Positions 1-10,537 are shown, counted from the stretch's first letter. The stretch: DNA of 64,000 nt from Pantoea ananatis LMG 2665 (GCF_000710035.2 NZ_JMJJ01000005.1:558001-622000), one strand, 5' to 3'. Translations and numbers: made by a program. Notes: generated by a model from the letters alone, not told the origin.

Positions 1-2045
1 TCATTCTGGTGGTGTTCGTGTTTTTACGCTCCGGCCGCGCCACGCTGATCCCCGCCGTTGCCGTGCCGGTATCCCTGATCGGCACCTTCGCCGCAATGTA
101 TTTGTGCGGCTTTAGCCTGAATAACCTGTCGCTGATGGCCCTGACGATCGCCACGGGTTTTGTGGTGGATGATGCGATTGTGGTGCTGGAAAACATCGCC
201 CGCCATGTGGAAGCCGGGATGAAACCGATGGCGGCCGCACTGAAAGGGGTGCGTGAAGTCGGCTTTACCGTGCTGTCGATGAGCCTCTCCTTAATCGCGG
301 TCTTCCTGCCGCTGCTCATGACAGGCGGATTGATTGGTCGCTTTTTTGCCGAATTCTCAATCACCCTGTCGGTCGCCATTCTGATTTCCCTGTTTGTCTC
401 GGTCACGCTCACGCCAATGATGTGTGCTTATCTGCTCAAACCCCACGCGCCGCGCAGTCAACCTCAGCGACGGGGCGTTGGACGGCTGCTGCTGGCGGTT
501 CAGCGCGGTTATGCCCGCTCGCTGACCGTTGTGCTCAATCATGCCCGCTGGGTACTGCTCCTGCTGCTGGGCACCGTGGCTCTGACGGTATGGCTGTTTA
601 TCAGTATTCCCAAAACCTTCCTGCCCGAGCAGGACACCGGCCGCCTGTCTGGCTTTATTTCGGCCGACCAAAGTATTTCGTTCCAGGCGATGCGCGGCAA
701 GCTGGAAGATTTCATGAAAATTGTTGGCGCCGATCCGGACGTTTCCAGCGTGGTAGGCTTTACCGGCGGCATGCGCACCAACATGGGGTTGATGTTTATT
801 TCTCTGAAACCCCTGTCTGAACGGAAAGACACGGCGCAGGCGGTGATTGCCCGCCTGCGTGCCAAACTGGCGAACGAACCCGGTGCCAATCTGTATCTTA
901 ATGCGGTGCAGGATATCCGGGTGGGCGGTCGCGAAGCCAATGCCAGCTATCAGTACTCGCTGCTGTCAGACGACCTTGCTGCGCTGCGCACCTGGGAACC
1001 TAAAATCCGTCAGGCCTTTACTGCCCTGCCGGAACTGGCTGACGTCAACTCCGACCAACAGGATAAGGGCAGTGAAATGGCCCTGACCTATGACCGCGCC
1101 AGCATGGCCCGGCTGGGGATCAACGTTTCAGAAGCCAACGCCCTGTTAAATGATGCCTTTGGGCAGCGGCAGATTTCCACTATTTATCAGCCGCTGAACC
1201 AGTACAAGGTCGTCATGGAAGTGGATCCCCGTTACACCCAGGACATTAGCGCCCTGAATCAGATGTTTGTGATCAACAGCGAGGGCAAACCGATTCCGCT
1301 CGCCTGGTTCGCCAAATGGCAACCGGCTAACGCACCTTTGTCGGTCAACCACGAGGGGCTGTCAGCCGCATCGACCATTTCCTTTAACCTGCCAGAAGGC
1401 GTGTCGCTGTCGCAGGCGTCGGAGGCCATTGAGCGCACCATGACCGCGCTGGGCGTACCCTCCAGCGTGCGGGGCAGCTTCGCTGGTACCGCGCAGGCTT
1501 TCCAGCAGTCACAGAGCAGCCAGCTGTGGCTGATGCTGGCCGCCATTGCGGCGGTCTACATTGTGCTGGGCATTCTTTATGAAAGCTATGTGCACCCGTT
1601 AACCATTCTTTCCACGCTGCCTTCGGCGGGCGTCGGTGCGCTGCTGGCGCTGGCGCTGTTTGATACGCCGTTCAGCCTGATTGCCCTGATCGGTATTCTG
1701 TTATTAATCGGGATCGTGAAAAAGAACGCCATCATGATGGTGGACTTTGCTCTTGAGGCAGAGCGCAACGGTAACCTGAGTCCGCGCGATGCCATTTTTC
1801 AGGCCTGCCTGCTGCGTTTCCGCCCTATTTTAATGACCACTCTGGCAGCGTTGTTTGGCGCACTCCCGCTGGTGCTGACCAGCGGAGATGGCGCGGAACT
1901 GCGCCAGCCGTTAGGCATTACTATTGCGGGTGGCCTGATCATGAGTCAGTTGCTCACCTTGTATACCACGCCGGTGGTGTACTTAATGATGGATAAACTG
2001 CGTCGTAAAAAGCGCACCCAGACGATCAATGCCACTCAGCATTAA
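1..2045 (+). CDS. mdtC: Multidrug efflux RND permease MdtC (5' end cut off by window)
   Basis: This is the C-terminal two thirds of an RND inner-membrane drug/proton antiporter; the reading frame is open at the left window edge (frame of base 3). The visible part carries RND transmembrane helices including the [14 protein letters not shown] segment with the paired Asp residues of the proton relay, a large periplasmic domain, and a second block of helices ending in a basic tail. The full family length is about 1,025 residues and about 680 are seen. The gene is followed 12 bases later by mdtD and then baeSR, the E. coli mdtABCD-baeSR order, so it should be the C subunit that pairs with MdtB and works with MdtA and TolC against bile salts and novobiocin. 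BaeR control is known in E. coli; its operator would lie upstream of this window. Confidence 0.95.
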   Translation, partial: ILVVFVFLRSGRATLIPAVAVPVSLIGTFAAMYLCGFSLNNLSLMALTIATGFVVDDAIVVLENIARHVEAGMKPMAAALKGVREVGFTVLSMSLSLIAVFLPLLMTGGLIGRFFAEFSITLSVAILISLFVSVTLTPMMCAYLLKPHAPRSQPQRRGVGRLLLAVQRGYARSLTVVLNHARWVLLLLLGTVALTVWLFISIPKTFLPEQDTGRLSGFISADQSISFQAMRGKLEDFMKIVGADPDVSSVVGFTGGMRTNMGLMFISLKPLSERKDTAQAVIARLRAKLANEPGANLYLNAVQDIRVGGREANASYQYSLLSDDLAALRTWEPKIRQAFTALPELADVNSDQQDKGSEMALTYDRASMARLGINVSEANALLNDAFGQRQISTIYQPLNQYKVVMEVDPRYTQDISALNQMFVINSEGKPIPLAWFAKWQPANAPLSVNHEGLSAASTISFNLPEGVSLSQASEAIERTMTALGVPSSVRGSFAGTAQAFQQSQSSQLWLMLAAIAAVYIVLGILYESYVHPLTILSTLPSAGVGALLALALFDTPFSLIALIGILLLIGIVKKNAIMMVDFALEAERNGNLSPRDAIFQACLLRFRPILMTTLAALFGALPLVLTSGDGAELRQPLGITIAGGLIMSQLLTLYTTPVVYLMMDKLRRKKRTQTINATQH

Positions 2046-2057
2046 GGGGTCACTATC

Positions 2058-3458
2058 ATGCAGAGCGTAACTGTCCGTTGGCAGTTATGGATTGTCGCCT
2101 TTGGCTTCTTTATGCAGGCGCTGGATACCACGATCGTCAACACGGCGATCCCGTCAATGGCTCAGGATCTGGGCGTGAGCCCGCTGCATATGCATTCGGT
2201 CATTGTCGCGTATGTGTTAACGGTGGCGGTGACGCTGCCGCTGAGCGGCTGGCTGGCCGATCGGTTTGGCGTCAGAAATATCTTCTTTAGCGCCATCGTT
2301 CTGTTTAGCCTGGGGTCGCTGATGTGTGGGTTATCGAACACGCTGGATCAGCTGCTCGTCGCGCGGGTACTGCAGGGCATCGGCGGCGCCATGATGGTGC
2401 CGGTGGGTCGCCTGACGGTGATGCGCATTGTGCCGCGCGATCAATATATGTCTGCAATGACATTCGTCACCCTGCCCGGCCAGGTGGGTCCGCTACTGGG
2501 TCCGGCGCTTGGCGGAGTGCTGGTGGAATATGCCAGCTGGCACTGGATTTTCCTGATTAACATCCCGGTTGGTGTGATCGGCGCCATCGCCACCTTAAAG
2601 CTGTTACCCAACTACGCCATGCCGCCACGACGCTTCGATTTTCTGGGTTTTATCCTGCTGGCAGTCGGTATGGCAACCCTGACGCTGGCCCTTGATGGTC
2701 AGCGCAGCAGCGGCGGCTCTGCGCTGTTGCTGGCGGCGATGATTCTGACAGGAATGGGGTCACTGCTGTTTTACCTGTTACATGCGCGCCATAACGACGA
2801 TGCGCTGTTTAGCCTGAAGCTGTTTGATAATCGGGTGTTCTCTATTGGCTTACTCGGTAGCCTGGCGGGCCGCATCGGCAGCGGAATGTTGCCGTTTATG
2901 ACGCCGCTTTTTTTACAGATCGGCATGGGTTTCAGCCCGTTTCATGCCGGTTTGATGATGATTGCGATGGTGCTGGGGAATATGGGCATGAAACGCATCG
3001 TGGTCCGTATCGTTAACCTGTTTGGCTACCGCAACGTGCTGGTGGGATCGACGGTGGGCCTGGCGCTGGTGGTCTTACTGTTTCCGCTGGTGGCGATGCT
3101 GGGCTGGACGGCCATGTTGCCGCTGGTGTTGTTTCTGCAGGGCATGGTGAATGCCATTCGCTTCTCCTCAATGAATACGCTGACGCTAAAGGAGCTGCCG
3201 GACGAACTGGCCTCCAGCGGCAACAGTCTGTTATCCATGATCATGCAGCTATCCATGAGTATCGGCGTTACCGTTGCGGGCCTGCTGCTGGGCGCCTTCG
3301 GCCAGTCGGCGCTGGGGCACCACGGGCTAAGCCATCAGGCCTTTATCTACGTTTATCTCTGTATGGCCCTGATTATTATTCTGCCTGCGCTGGTGTTCTG
3401 GCGCGTTCCGAAAGAAGAGAGTAAAAGCGTCGATCTGCGGCGCCGGAGAAGTGAATGA
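2058..3458 (+). CDS. mdtD: MFS transporter MdtD (DHA2-like, 14 helices)
   Basis: This is a major facilitator protein of 466 residues, close to the 471 of E. coli MdtD (YegB). It shows the early [14 protein letters not shown] segment typical of DHA2 drug/H+ antiporters, the [10 protein letters not shown] loop 2-3 motif, and many hydrophobic helices. The start ATG has an AGGGG ribosome binding site about eight bases upstream and lies 12 bases after mdtC. The stop overlaps the baeS start as ATGA, so mdtC, mdtD and baeS are translationally linked. In E. coli MdtD is not needed for MdtABC function, and an iron-citrate export role has been proposed; the substrate here cannot be read from sequence. 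Confidence 0.93.
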   Translation: MQSVTVRWQLWIVAFGFFMQALDTTIVNTAIPSMAQDLGVSPLHMHSVIVAYVLTVAVTLPLSGWLADRFGVRNIFFSAIVLFSLGSLMCGLSNTLDQLLVARVLQGIGGAMMVPVGRLTVMRIVPRDQYMSAMTFVTLPGQVGPLLGPALGGVLVEYASWHWIFLINIPVGVIGAIATLKLLPNYAMPPRRFDFLGFILLAVGMATLTLALDGQRSSGGSALLLAAMILTGMGSLLFYLLHARHNDDALFSLKLFDNRVFSIGLLGSLAGRIGSGMLPFMTPLFLQIGMGFSPFHAGLMMIAMVLGNMGMKRIVVRIVNLFGYRNVLVGSTVGLALVVLLFPLVAMLGWTAMLPLVLFLQGMVNAIRFSSMNTLTLKELPDELASSGNSLLSMIMQLSMSIGVTVAGLLLGAFGQSALGHHGLSHQAFIYVYLCMALIIILPALVFWRVPKEESKSVDLRRRRSE

Positions 3459-4843
3459 GATCGTTTCTGCGCGTTGGCATTGGTGCCAAGCTGTTTATGG
3501 CTATTTTCTCCACCTGCATGCTGGTGCTGATCACCATGCACTGGGGCGTCAGGCTGAGTTTTGAGCATGGCTTCGTCGACTACATTAAACGTGGTAACGA
3601 ACAGCGACTGAATTTGCTGGGTGCAGCGCTGGCCGATCAGTACGAGCAGCATGGCAACTGGGACTTTCTGCGTAATAATGACCGACTGATTTTTACCATG
3701 CTGCGATCGCTGGAACAAAATCCCGACAGCAGTAATCAGCTTCCGCCGCACGGCTGGCGAACCCAGTTCTGGGTGCTCGATCAGCAGTACAAAGTGATGG
3801 TAGGCCCACGTTCACAGGTGCCGCCAGAAGGCATACGTCATAACATCACCACCAGCAACGGCAAAATCGTGGGCTGGATAATCAGCTCCCCGCCTGAACG
3901 CCTGACGCGCAGTACCGATATTAATTTTGATCAGCAACAGCGACGAACCAGTTGGTATATCGTTGGCCTCTCTACCCTGCTTGCCGCGCTGGTGACCTGG
4001 CTGATGGCGCGGGGCCTACTGGCGCCGGTCAAAAGGCTGGTGGACGGCACCCATCATCTTGCCGAAGGGAATTTAGCCACCCGGGTTGAGGTCAGCAGTC
4101 AGGATGAGCTGGGTCAGTTGGCCCATGACTTTAACCTGTTAGCCCGTTCGCTGGAAAAAAATGAAAGTATGCGCCGGGCATTTATGGCCGATATCTCCCA
4201 TGAGTTACGCACGCCGCTGGCTATTTTACGCGGTGAACTGGAAGCCATGCAGGATGGCGTTCGTAAGCTGACGCCCGACGCCATTACCTCATTGCAAAGT
4301 GAGGTTGCCCTGTTAACCAAGCTGGTTGACGATTTACATCAGCTTTCTCTTTCTGACGTCGGCGCGCTGGCCTACCGCAAGCAGGCGACGGATCTGGTGC
4401 AGCTTATTGAGGTCAGCGCAGGCAACTTTACTGAGCGCTACCGGGCTCATGATTTAACGCTGCATCTGGACATGCCTGAAGAAGCCCCTTTCTTTGGCGA
4501 TCCCGATCGCCTGATGCAGTTGTTTATCAACCTGCTGGAAAACAGCCTGCGTTACACCGATGCCGGTGGCGAGGTCCGGGTACGTCTTTGGTATGACGCG
4601 CCCGACTGGCGAGTCATCATTGAAGACAGCGCACCCGGGGTGGATGGCGAGCAGCAGGCCAAAATTTTTGAGCGTTTTTTCCGTACCGAAGGTTCACGCA
4701 ATCGCGCCAGCGGCGGCTCGGGGCTGGGCCTGGCTATCTGTAAAAACATCGTTGATGCGCATGGCGGCACGATAACCGCGACGCACGCTGATTTAGGTGG
4801 ACTGAAAATCGCGCTACAATTGCGTTATGTTCCTCCCGTTTAG
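3455..4843 (+). CDS. baeS: Envelope-stress sensor histidine kinase BaeS
   Basis: This is a membrane sensor kinase of 462 residues. An N-terminal transmembrane helix (about residues 12-30), a periplasmic domain, and a second helix (about 167-187) lead into a HAMP linker. The phosphoacceptor motif ISHELRTP places the active His at residue 249. The ATPase part has an N box ([13 protein letters not shown]) and a G2 box ([14 protein letters not shown]). The gene overlaps mdtD by four bases and is followed seven bases later by baeR. In E. coli BaeS senses envelope damage by indole, flavonoids, zinc or tannin and phosphorylates BaeR, which switches on mdtABCD, acrD and spy. Confidence 0.95.
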   Translation: MRSFLRVGIGAKLFMAIFSTCMLVLITMHWGVRLSFEHGFVDYIKRGNEQRLNLLGAALADQYEQHGNWDFLRNNDRLIFTMLRSLEQNPDSSNQLPPHGWRTQFWVLDQQYKVMVGPRSQVPPEGIRHNITTSNGKIVGWIISSPPERLTRSTDINFDQQQRRTSWYIVGLSTLLAALVTWLMARGLLAPVKRLVDGTHHLAEGNLATRVEVSSQDELGQLAHDFNLLARSLEKNESMRRAFMADISHELRTPLAILRGELEAMQDGVRKLTPDAITSLQSEVALLTKLVDDLHQLSLSDVGALAYRKQATDLVQLIEVSAGNFTERYRAHDLTLHLDMPEEAPFFGDPDRLMQLFINLLENSLRYTDAGGEVRVRLWYDAPDWRVIIEDSAPGVDGEQQAKIFERFFRTEGSRNRASGGSGLGLAICKNIVDAHGGTITATHADLGGLKIALQLRYVPPV

Positions 4844-4849
4844 AAGACT

Positions 4850-5557
4850 ATGAATCAGGAAAACGCATATCCGCTGATCCTTGTGGTTGAAGATGAACCC
4901 AAGCTGGCACAACTGATGATTGATTATTTACAGGCATCTAACTACCGGACTCATCACCTGGCGCACGGCAATGAAGTACTGGATTATGTTAACCAGACGC
5001 CGCCCGATCTTATCCTGCTGGATTTGATGCTGCCAGGTAAAGACGGGCTGACGCTGTGCCGTGAAATCCGGCGCGACTCTGAACTGCCGATTATTATGGT
5101 GACCGCGCGTACGGAAGAGATCGATCGCCTGCTCGGCCTTGAAATTGGCGCAGACGACTATGTCTGTAAGCCTTTCAGCCCGCGGGAAGTGGTTGCGCGC
5201 GTCAAAACCATTTTGCGTCGCGTCAAACGCTCGCCAGAAGACGCGCCGGTCGCATCGCTGCTGAAAGTGCACGAAAGCCGCTTTCAGGCCAGCTGGCGCG
5301 ATGAGCCGCTCGATTTAACCCCTGCGGAATTTCGTTTGTTAAAAACGCTGTCCCTTGAGCCGGGGAAAGTCTTTTCCCGTGAGCAACTGTTAAACCATCT
5401 TTATGATGATTATCGCGTGGTCACCGACCGCACCATCGACAGCCATATCAAGAACCTGCGCAGGAAGCTGGAAAATCTGGACAGCGAGCAGCCCTTTATC
5501 CGCGCCGTGTACGGCATGGGCTATCGCTGGGAAGCCGATATCTGTCATTTGATTTAG
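4850..5557 (+). CDS. baeR: Response regulator BaeR (OmpR family)
   Basis: This is a 235-residue response regulator. The receiver domain (about residues 9-120) has the acidic pair EDE near residue 14, phosphoacceptor Asp58 in LLDLMLPG, and Lys in YVCKPFSP. The C-terminal winged-helix domain (about 135-230) has the OmpR-type pattern with [14 protein letters not shown] as recognition helix. It follows baeS directly, so the operon is mdtABCD-baeSR. No clear intrinsic terminator follows; a spacer of about 120 bases with two hairpins leads to trhP. Confidence 0.95.
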   Translation: MNQENAYPLILVVEDEPKLAQLMIDYLQASNYRTHHLAHGNEVLDYVNQTPPDLILLDLMLPGKDGLTLCREIRRDSELPIIMVTARTEEIDRLLGLEIGADDYVCKPFSPREVVARVKTILRRVKRSPEDAPVASLLKVHESRFQASWRDEPLDLTPAEFRLLKTLSLEPGKVFSREQLLNHLYDDYRVVTDRTIDSHIKNLRRKLENLDSEQPFIRAVYGMGYRWEADICHLI

Positions 5558-5612
5558 ATTGATTCAGATCAATTTACTTCCTTTTTCTCACTGCCTACAA
5601 TTCCGCATCTTT

Positions 5613-5649
5613 TGCAGGGTTTAGCCCTGCACGTGCCGCCCAGGCGGCA
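5613..5649 (+). promoter_or_regulatory. Two tandem hairpins in the trhP leader
   Basis: Two perfect stem-loops stand back to back upstream of the trhP start. TGCAGGG pairs with CCCTGCA across a five-base loop (5613-5631). TGCCGCC pairs with GGCGGCA across a two-base loop (5634-5649). Neither is followed by a T run, so they are not a standard terminator for baeR. They may be a leader structure or mRNA stabiliser; no known riboswitch was recognised. Confidence 0.45.
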
Positions 5650-5676
5650 TGCTGACCTGATATCAGTGAGTTCATC

Positions 5677-7050
5677 ATGAAACCAGAATTGCTTTCTCCA
5701 GCCGGAACGCTGAAGAATATGCGTTACGCCTTTGCCTACGGCGCGGACGCCGTGTATGCCGGCCAGCCGCGCTACAGCCTGCGCGTGCGTAACAACGAGT
5801 TCAGCCATGAAAACCTGGCGAAGGGCATCAATGAAGCCCATGAACTGGGTAAAAAGTTTTACGTCGTTGTGAATATTGCCCCGCATAACGCCAAGCTGAA
5901 AACCTTTATCCGCGACTTAACGCCGGTGATTGAGATGCAGCCGGACGCGTTGATTATGTCCGATCCCGGATTAATCATGCTGGTGCGTGAGGCGTTTCCG
6001 TCCATGCCCATTCACTTATCCGTTCAGGCCAATGCCGTTAACTGGGCAACGGTGAAGTTCTGGCAGCAAATGGGGCTAAGTCGGGTGATTTTGTCACGTG
6101 AACTGTCGCTGGAAGAGATCGCCGAGATTCGCCAGCAGGTGCCTGAAATGGAGCTGGAAGTGTTCGTACACGGTGCGCTGTGTATGGCCTATTCCGGGCG
6201 CTGCCTGCTTTCCGGTTACATGAATAAGCGCGATCCTAACCAGGGAACCTGCACCAATGCCTGCCGCTGGGAATACCAGTTGCAGGAGGCTAAGCAGGAT
6301 GACGTGGGGAATATTGTTGAAATCCATCAGCCGGTTACCGTGCAGGACGTCACGCCAACCCTGGGCATCGGCCAACCCAGCGACAAGGTGTTTCTGCTGG
6401 AAGAGAAGATGAAACCCGGTGAGATGATGAGTGCCTTTGAGGATGAGCACGGCACCTACATTATGAATTCGAAAGACTTGCGTGCCGTGGCGCATGTTGA
6501 ACGGCTCAGCCAGATGGGCGTTCACTCATTAAAAATTGAAGGCCGGACCAAATCCTACTATTACTGCGCTCGCACCGCTCAGGTCTATCGCAAAGCCATT
6601 GACGATGCCGCCGAGGGCAAACCCTTTAATCCCGCTCTGCTGGAAACGCTGGAGGGCCTGGCGCATCGCGGCTACACCGAAGGCTTTTTACGCCGTCATA
6701 CCCATGACAGCTACCAGAATTACCAGAACGGCTATTCCATCTCGGAACGTCAGCAGTTTGTCGGCGAATTCAGCGGCGAGCTGCGTGATGGCTGGGCGGA
6801 AGTGGTGGTGAAAAATAAATTTGCCCTGCACGACAGCCTGGAGATCATGACGCCCGCCGGCAACCTGATTTGTACGCTGGATGCCCTGCAAAACAGCCGG
6901 GGCGAGCCGACGGAGGTGGCGCCGGGAGACGGACATCGCGTCTGGATGAAGGTGCCGCCTGATGTTGACCTGCAATTTGCGTTGCTGCTGCGCAACTTTA
7001 CTGCGGGTCAGGATACACGCGATCCGCACGCCACGCGCGTGCCAGCTTGA
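5677..7050 (+). CDS. trhP: tRNA 5-hydroxyuridine (U34) hydroxylase TrhP, U32 family (YegQ)
   Basis: This is a 457-residue U32 peptidase-family protein matching YegQ/TrhP (453 in E. coli). It opens with KPELLSPAGTLKNMRYAFAY, typical of the family. A cysteine cluster (HGALCMAYSGRCLLSGY, then CTNACRWEY) fits the iron-sulfur ligands of the U32 group. The family is known to make 5-hydroxyuridine at the wobble position of tRNA from prephenate, redundantly with TrhO. It lies between baeR and a CyaR-like RNA, the same neighbourhood as in E. coli. The ATG has a weak GTGAG ribosome site about six bases upstream. Confidence 0.93.
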   Translation: MKPELLSPAGTLKNMRYAFAYGADAVYAGQPRYSLRVRNNEFSHENLAKGINEAHELGKKFYVVVNIAPHNAKLKTFIRDLTPVIEMQPDALIMSDPGLIMLVREAFPSMPIHLSVQANAVNWATVKFWQQMGLSRVILSRELSLEEIAEIRQQVPEMELEVFVHGALCMAYSGRCLLSGYMNKRDPNQGTCTNACRWEYQLQEAKQDDVGNIVEIHQPVTVQDVTPTLGIGQPSDKVFLLEEKMKPGEMMSAFEDEHGTYIMNSKDLRAVAHVERLSQMGVHSLKIEGRTKSYYYCARTAQVYRKAIDDAAEGKPFNPALLETLEGLAHRGYTEGFLRRHTHDSYQNYQNGYSISERQQFVGEFSGELRDGWAEVVVKNKFALHDSLEIMTPAGNLICTLDALQNSRGEPTEVAPGDGHRVWMKVPPDVDLQFALLLRNFTAGQDTRDPHATRVPA

Positions 7051-7066
7051 CACATTTTGACAAAAG

Positions 7067-7109
7067 CAAGAGTAGGATCACAGACGGCTTAATTTTGCTG
7101 TTCTATAGT
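7067..7109 (+). promoter_or_regulatory. Likely CRP-dependent promoter of the CyaR-like RNA
   Basis: A TATAGT hexamer at 7104-7109 is a good -10 box. A half-conserved CRP site with perfect right arm TCACA at 7078-7082 and poorer left arm (CAAGA, 7067-7071) is centred near 7074.5. If transcription starts near 7116 the CRP site sits near -41.5, the class II position. E. coli cyaR is known to be CRP-activated. The left arm is weak, so this is a prediction. Confidence 0.5.
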
Positions 7110-7111
7110 GC

Positions 7112-7203
7112 TGCCTGCTACCAATGAGTAACAATTATCAGCAGCTGTAACTGGATCCACCTCATTCACCCGCCCGGCTCCCCCGTGCGGGTTTTCTTTT
7201 TTC
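7112..7203 (+). ncRNA. cyaR: CyaR-like small regulatory RNA
   Basis: The stretch after trhP lies where E. coli encodes the Hfq-dependent sRNA CyaR (RyeE). From memory of the E. coli sequence, the central block AGCTGTAACTGGATCCACCT here aligns with the conserved CyaR segment around CAGGAACCACCTCC, and a GC-rich hairpin (CCCGC...GCGGG) followed by a long T run ends the RNA. Expected length is about 90 bases, against 87 in E. coli. CyaR represses ompX, luxS, nadE and yqaE translation when cAMP is high. The 5' end is estimated from the -10 box and the homology is judged by eye. Confidence 0.7.
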
Positions 7204-7280
7204 TCCTTTTCGCCAATCATTTTTCTTCTCCGGCTATGCTATAACCACTCACTACGCTTTAGATCTCCAAGGAACAGATA

Positions 7281-8183
7281 ATGGACAAACAATCGCTTAC
7301 GCTGCTGATCCTGAACGGTAAAGGCGCAGGCAATGATGATCTACGTGAAGCGGTCACTAAGCTACGCGATGAGGGCTACAACATTGCCGTGCGCGTGACG
7401 TATGAAAAAGGCGACGGCGAGCGCTACGTCGAAGAAGCCCTGGAATTACAGGCTGAAACCGTGGTGGCAGGCGGCGGCGATGGCACCGTCAATGAAATCG
7501 CCACCGCCCTGGCGTCCGTCAACGTCGCCGACCGTCCTGTCTTAGGCATTATTCCCCTGGGGACGGCCAACGATTTTGCGACCAGCGTCGGCATTCCTGA
7601 AGAAATCGAGCCTGCGCTGCGTCTGGCGATTCAGGGCAAAGCCTACGATATCGACCTGGCCCGGGTAAATCAGCATCACTACTTTATCAATATGGCGACC
7701 GGCGGCTTCGGTACACGTATTACCACTGAAACGCCGGAAAAACTGAAGTCGGCCTTGGGTGGCGTTTCTTACTTCATTCACGGGCTGATGCGCATGGACA
7801 CGCTCAAGCCCGACAGCTGTGAAATCACCGGACCTGATTTTAGCTGGCAGGGTGATGCGCTGGTCATTGGCATTGGTAACGGCCGTCAGGCTGGCGGCGG
7901 TCAGCGTTTGTGTCCCGCTGCGTTGATCAACGACGGCCTGCTCGACATCAGCGTGGTCACCGCGCAGGAGTTACTGCCTACCCTGCTGCACTCACTGACC
8001 GGCGGCGATGAGGACAATCCCAGCATTATTTCCACCCGTCTATCGTCCCTGACGATCCGCTCATCGCATGAGATGACGTTTAATCTGGATGGCGAACCCC
8101 TGTCCGGACAGGAGTTTACGATTGATGTTATGCCAGGTGCGCTAAGCTGTCGCCTGCCACCGCAGTGCGCGTTGCTGAGCTAA
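7281..8183 (+). CDS. yegS: Lipid kinase YegS
   Basis: This is a 300-residue diacylglycerol-kinase-fold protein (E. coli YegS has 299). The nucleotide-binding [14 protein letters not shown] motif lies near residue 65, and PLGTANDFA follows at about 94, both typical of the DAGK catalytic family. YegS phosphorylates phosphatidylglycerol in vitro. The ATG follows an AAGGAACA ribosome site. The gene follows the CyaR terminator by about 80 bases and is probably monocistronic, ending at a CCGGGAGT/ACTCCCGG hairpin. Confidence 0.93.
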   Translation: MDKQSLTLLILNGKGAGNDDLREAVTKLRDEGYNIAVRVTYEKGDGERYVEEALELQAETVVAGGGDGTVNEIATALASVNVADRPVLGIIPLGTANDFATSVGIPEEIEPALRLAIQGKAYDIDLARVNQHHYFINMATGGFGTRITTETPEKLKSALGGVSYFIHGLMRMDTLKPDSCEITGPDFSWQGDALVIGIGNGRQAGGGQRLCPAALINDGLLDISVVTAQELLPTLLHSLTGGDEDNPSIISTRLSSLTIRSSHEMTFNLDGEPLSGQEFTIDVMPGALSCRLPPQCALLS

Positions 8184-8188
8184 GTTAA

Positions 8189-8208
8189 CCGGGAGTGAAG
8201 ACTCCCGG
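8189..8208 (+). terminator. Hairpin after yegS
   Basis: An eight-pair GC-rich stem (CCGGGAGT with ACTCCCGG, four-base loop) starts six bases after the yegS stop. The T tract behind it is poor, so termination may be partial. Confidence 0.5.
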
Positions 8209-8339
8209 CTTAGATGTAAACAGTTCGTGATTGCATTCACAATTTCGTCACGCCAACTTGTATGGTAGTCGCGGGGCGCGTAATTTTTCATCCTTACCGC
8301 CGGAATGGCCTGTCGCTCCCTCCGCCACAAGGATGCATG

Positions 8340-9806
8340 ATGCTGCAAACTGACCACCTTCCCGCTGATGTTAAGCGCCCCGCCTACGACCGTAGCCAGC
8401 TTAAGACCCGAATGATACACATCGGGTTTGGTGCCTTTCATCGCGCCCACCAGGCGTTATGTAGCGATAAGCTGGCTGAATTGGGCAGCGACTGGGGTTA
8501 CTGCGAGGTGAATTTGAACAGCGGCGCTCTTATTCAGGCGCTGCGGGAACAGGACCTGCTCTACACGCTGACAGAAAAGAGCGACGATGCTGTAGAAACC
8601 CGTGTAATCGGCATTATCACGTCCGCGTTGCATGGCAAAACGGACGGTATCGAGGCCGTCATTGAGGCGCTGTGTCAGCCTGACGTGGCGATTGTATCAA
8701 TGACCGTGACAGAGAAAGGCTACTGTCATCTGCCCGCCAGCGGCGACCTTGACGTTCAGCACGCGGATATTCAGCACGATCTGGCGCAGCCGGACCAGCC
8801 GCACTCTCTGCCGGGTCTGATTGTCGCGGCAATCCGCCGCCGCCGTGAACGGGGAGTCGCGCCATTTAGCGTGATGTCCTGCGACAATATGCCAGAAAAC
8901 GGCCGCGTAACCCGTAATGTCGTGATGCAGCTGGCCCGGCACTACGATGCCTCCCTGGCTGACTATATCCAACAGAACCTCACCTTTCCCTCCACCATGG
9001 TGGATCGTATCGTGCCCGCCATGAATGACGCGGCATTTGACGCCCTGCAACAGCGCATCGGTTCACGGGATCCGGTCGCCGTTGAAGCTGAACCTTTTTT
9101 CCAGTGGGTGATCGAGGACCATTTTGTCAGCGGCCGACCGGACTGGGATAAAGCGGGCGCTCAACTGGTGCAGGATGTTCTGCCGTTTGAGCAGATGAAG
9201 TTGCGCATGCTCAATGGCAGCCATTCGTTTTTAGCTTACCTTGGCTATCTTGCCGGTTACGAACACATCAGCGACTGTATGGCTGATGACGCGTTTCGCG
9301 CAGCGGCACGGGCGCTGATGGTCAATGAGCAGGCACCTACGCTGACCATTCAGGATGTCGATTTATCCGCCTATGCCGATGCGCTTATCGCCCGCTTTGC
9401 CAATCGGGCGATTAAGCATCGGACTTATCAGATTGCGACCGACGGGACCCAGAAGCTGCCCCAGCGCTTTCTCGACAGCCTGCGTTGGCATCTGGACCAC
9501 GGCACGCCGTGTCCCTTGCTGCTGCTGGGCATCGCGGCCTGGATGCGCTATGTCAGCGCAGTGGACGAAAAAGGCGAGCCCATCGAGATCCGCGATCCGC
9601 TGAACGCACAACTGGCCACTTGCGTAGCGGAAAGTGATGACGGTGAAGCTCGCGTGCGGGCGTTACTCAACATCAGCAGGGTATTTGGCGACGATCTTGC
9701 TAAAAACGATGCACTGGTGCAACAACTTACCGCCTGTTACCTGCAGCTTGCCGCTCAGGGAGCCCGTGCCAGCGTCCAGCAAGCCATTGCCGGTCCTGAG
9801 GTCTGA
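8340..9806 (+). CDS. Polyol dehydrogenase / fructuronate reductase family (YeiQ/YdfI-like)
   Basis: This is a mannitol-dehydrogenase-family long-chain oxidoreductase of about 488 residues. The Rossmann start IHIGFGAFHRAHQA lies near residue 27 and the family signature KLRMLNGSHSFLAYLGYL in the second half holds the catalytic Lys, Asn and His. By memory it resembles E. coli YeiQ and YdfI more than UxuB. The family oxidises sugar alcohols or reduces keto-uronates with NAD(P); the substrate is not set by sequence. ATG 8340 is chosen over the adjacent ATG 8337 because AAGGA ends six bases before it. The stop is close to the RspR-like regulator gene, as ydfI lies near rspR in E. coli, so the pair probably forms a small hexuronate or polyol module. 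Confidence 0.85.
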   Translation: MLQTDHLPADVKRPAYDRSQLKTRMIHIGFGAFHRAHQALCSDKLAELGSDWGYCEVNLNSGALIQALREQDLLYTLTEKSDDAVETRVIGIITSALHGKTDGIEAVIEALCQPDVAIVSMTVTEKGYCHLPASGDLDVQHADIQHDLAQPDQPHSLPGLIVAAIRRRRERGVAPFSVMSCDNMPENGRVTRNVVMQLARHYDASLADYIQQNLTFPSTMVDRIVPAMNDAAFDALQQRIGSRDPVAVEAEPFFQWVIEDHFVSGRPDWDKAGAQLVQDVLPFEQMKLRMLNGSHSFLAYLGYLAGYEHISDCMADDAFRAAARALMVNEQAPTLTIQDVDLSAYADALIARFANRAIKHRTYQIATDGTQKLPQRFLDSLRWHLDHGTPCPLLLLGIAAWMRYVSAVDEKGEPIEIRDPLNAQLATCVAESDDGEARVRALLNISRVFGDDLAKNDALVQQLTACYLQLAAQGARASVQQAIAGPEV

Positions 9807-9850
9807 TGCGATCGCCTGATGCCCAGGCCGAAGATAAAACGGACAGCGAT

Positions 9851-10537
9851 ATGACACTTTCTTACACCATTACCACCAGCGAACCTGTGAATCAGCAGGT
9901 TTACCGCTATCTGCGCCGCGATATCGTGACGTGCGTAATTCAGCCGGGCGCACTGCTCTCGGAAAAAGAGGTTTCCGCCCGGTTCAACCTCTCACGTCAG
10001 CCGGTGCGGGAAGCCTTTATCAAGCTCGCGGAGGCCGGTCTGGTTCAGATCCTGCCGCAGCGCGGCACCTTTGTGCGCAGGATCTCGGCTAAACGGGTCG
10101 AAGATGGTCGTTTCATTCGTGAGGCCGTGGAGATTGCCGTGGTCCGTCGCGCTGCTGAGGAAATCGCAGAGTCAGGGCTGATGGCGCTGGAGCATAACCT
10201 GCAACTGCAACGCATCACCGCTGCCCGTGGCGATAGCCAGATGTTCTTAAGCCTGGACGATGAGTTTCATCGCCTCATCGCTGAGAGCATCGGCTGTCCA
10301 CTGGCGTGGGAAACGGTTGAAAACATCAAAGCCACCATGGACCGGGTACGCTATTTAACCCTGAATGACGTTGCACCCGCCGAAACCCTGATAGAACAGC
10401 ATGATGCTATTTTTGCGGCGCTGAAGGCAAACGATCCCGGCAAGGCTGAGGCGGCGTTGCGCCATCATTTGCAGGCCATGATGTTTTCGATCACCCCAGT
10501 CATCAAGCAAAACAGCGCCTGGTTTGAAGAGGATTAA
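9851..10537 (+). CDS. GntR/FadR-family regulator, RspR-like
   Basis: This is a 228-residue GntR regulator with an N-terminal winged helix (PVNQQVYRYLRRDIVTCVIQPG... then LSRQPVREAFIKLAEAGLV) and a C-terminal FCD helical ligand domain with an acidic/His pattern (DDEFHRLI, EQHDAIFAAL). The N-terminal 80 residues closely resemble E. coli RspR (YdfH), which controls rspAB. ATG 9851 is chosen because it gives the same distance to PVNQQ as in RspR. An upstream in-frame ATG at 9806 would add 15 residues and overlap the dehydrogenase gene. Probable role is local control of the dehydrogenase. No rspA or rspB is present here. Confidence 0.82.
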   Translation: MTLSYTITTSEPVNQQVYRYLRRDIVTCVIQPGALLSEKEVSARFNLSRQPVREAFIKLAEAGLVQILPQRGTFVRRISAKRVEDGRFIREAVEIAVVRRAAEEIAESGLMALEHNLQLQRITAARGDSQMFLSLDDEFHRLIAESIGCPLAWETVENIKATMDRVRYLTLNDVAPAETLIEQHDAIFAALKANDPGKAEAALRHHLQAMMFSITPVIKQNSAWFEED

